A stretch of DNA of 64,000 nucleotides from NCBI RefSeq assembly GCF_020005165.1, contig NZ_JAHCLT010000003.1, positions 372,001-436,000 of the forward strand, given 5' to 3'. The translations under genes were made by a program, and so were the position numbers. The notes under the pieces are model-generated. The model made no database searches and was not told the DNA's origin. It saw only the letters and a program-made list of their open reading frames with translations. The stretch comes from Kangiella taiwanensis. GTDB lineage: Bacteria > Pseudomonadota > Gammaproteobacteria > Enterobacterales > Kangiellaceae. Shown here in pieces: positions 63,089 through 64,000 of the stretch (position 1 is its first letter; each line of letters starts with the position of its first letter).

Positions 63089-64000
63089 CTAATACATGGG
63101 CAATGTAATGGCGGGTTCCTGTAACTCTGCGAACTGCATGCGCAGATCAAGAATTTGCTCCTGCCAATATTGTACCGAGCCAAAGTACGGGAAGGCATGT
63201 TTAAACGCTGGGTCATGCCAGCGCCGCGCCAACCATGCGCTATGGTAAATCATGCGCAATGTACGTAAGCACTCGACCAGCTGCAACTCTGCGACATTAA
63301 AGTCACAAAACTCTTGATAACCTTCAATAATTTCAAGCAGTTGCTTTTGTTGCTGCTCACGCTCACCGGATAGCAACATCCATATATCCTGAACCGCTGG
63401 CGCCATGCGCGAGTCATCCAAATCAACAAAATGAGGGTTATCGTCTCGCCATAAGATGTTGCCTACGTGGCAGTCACCGTGAACTCGAATATATTGCTGC
63501 TGACCAGCTCTTTGCCATAACTCATCGACCAACTTCATTAAGTCACGAGCCAAGGATTCATAAGGCATTCGAACCTCATCAGGAAGCGCGTGCTCAATAA
63601 TGTAATCAATGGAATCGTGACCAAACGCTTGGGGAGTAAGGCTCGGACGCTCGGTATAATCTTTCGCCTGCCCAACTTTATGAATTCGGCCTAAAAACCG
63701 GCCTAGGGTAAATAAGCTATCGAGGTTATCAAGTTCAGGCGCATGGCCACCCTTGCGTTCAAATAATGCGCAGTAGTAGCCGTTATATTCAAACAGACTC
63801 TCGCCTTTGGTAATCATTGGCGCAACTACAGGCAATTCCTGCTCAACCAATTCAAAGCAAAAATCATGCTCTTCAAGGATTTGTGCTTTGCTCCAACGAT
63901 TCGGCCGATAAAATTTTGCGATCAGAGGTGTCGTGTCTTCGATACCAATCTGTAAAACACGATTTTCGTAACTATTAAGAGCAATAGCACGGCCATCAGA
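63089..64000 (-). CDS. srkA: Stress response kinase A (5' end outside window)
   Basis: A serine/threonine kinase of the YihE/RdoA family. The frame is open to the right edge, so about 303 residues are visible and the start lies outside. The visible start reads SDGRAIALNSYENRVLQIGI and KFYRPNRWSKAQILEEHDFC, matching E. coli SrkA. The catalytic loop is RVHGDCHVGNILWRD and the metal-binding segment is HFVDLDDSRMAPAVQD. The TTG at 63850 is internal and not a start. Family members counter death after stress; targets are unknown. Confidence 0.95.
   Translation of the reverse strand, partial: SDGRAIALNSYENRVLQIGIEDTTPLIAKFYRPNRWSKAQILEEHDFCFELVEQELPVVAPMITKGESLFEYNGYYCALFERKGGHAPELDNLDSLFTLGRFLGRIHKVGQAKDYTERPSLTPQAFGHDSIDYIIEHALPDEVRMPYESLARDLMKLVDELWQRAGQQQYIRVHGDCHVGNILWRDDNPHFVDLDDSRMAPAVQDIWMLLSGEREQQQKQLLEIIEGYQEFCDFNVAELQLVECLRTLRMIYHSAWLARRWHDPAFKHAFPYFGSVQYWQEQILDLRMQFAELQEPAITLPMY

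Noticed and set aside
1-64000. CRISPR array, prophage, complete insertion sequence or replication origin
   Set aside because: No regularly spaced repeats, no phage structural genes, no transposase gene and no origin-type cluster were seen.

Overview
This window looks like part of the chromosome of a marine, moderately low-GC gammaproteobacterium. It resembles Kangiella-type bacteria, but that is inferred from gene content and protein style and has not been tested. It is dominated by respiratory housekeeping genes and by secreted or envelope proteins. It has no rRNA, no CRISPR array, no complete insertion sequence and no prophage.

Layout. 1-3.9 kb: the tail of a DUF4139 protein and a two-domain M16 zinc protease. 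4-15.3 kb: a TCA-cycle block, sdhCDAB followed by sucABCD on the minus strand, with gltA divergent. 15.4-16.5 kb: tryptophan 2,3-dioxygenase. 16.8-21.3 kb: an envelope operon in which a transglutaminase/7TM protein is fused to a RimK-like ATP-grasp ligase, followed by a secreted TPR protein. 21.3-26.2 kb: msrC, a DUF1289 gene, asnS, a pyroglutamyl-peptidase-like protein whose nucleophile Cys appears to be Ser, and a nitroreductase.

26.2-32 kb is the accessory part. It holds composite palindromic repeats, a REP, a broken small gene and two identical tRNA-Glu genes inside a 275-bp near-identical direct repeat, 4.08 kb apart. Between the repeat copies lie a cpxP/cpxR/cpxA-like stress system with a visible CpxR box and a PD-(D/E)XK-like gene with an attC-like sequence at its 3' end. 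A tRNA-Ala gene follows.

32-40.4 kb: an S9 peptidase, an RND efflux pair and pykA. 40.5-46.4 kb: a tight cluster of an AMP-forming acyl-CoA ligase, a mesaconyl-CoA hydratase and three CitE/HpcH-type lyases. It suggests a route from a C5 dicarboxylate such as mesaconate to glyoxylate plus propionyl-CoA, or a close variant. 46.5-53.3 kb: a CBM9/DUF5916 outer-membrane protein, a parvulin, a GlyGly-CTERM protein, a ferredoxin-NADP reductase-like enzyme and an M49-like lipoprotein peptidase. 53.3-57.4 kb: the tusDCBE sulfur relay flanked by two secreted DUF11 proteins that stop at the same point of the domain. 57.6-64 kb: an MlaC-like protein, peroxiredoxin, PspC-like protein, arfB, trhO, a YgjP-type metalloprotease, a GIY-YIG protein, an NlpC/P60 lipoprotein and most of srkA.

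The items most worth following are the fused ligase gene with an A7 run exactly at its junction and a -1 frame stop 12 bases later, the mesaconyl-CoA-type cluster, the Ser-for-Cys C15 protein, and the tRNA-Glu repeat with its integron-cassette-like cargo.
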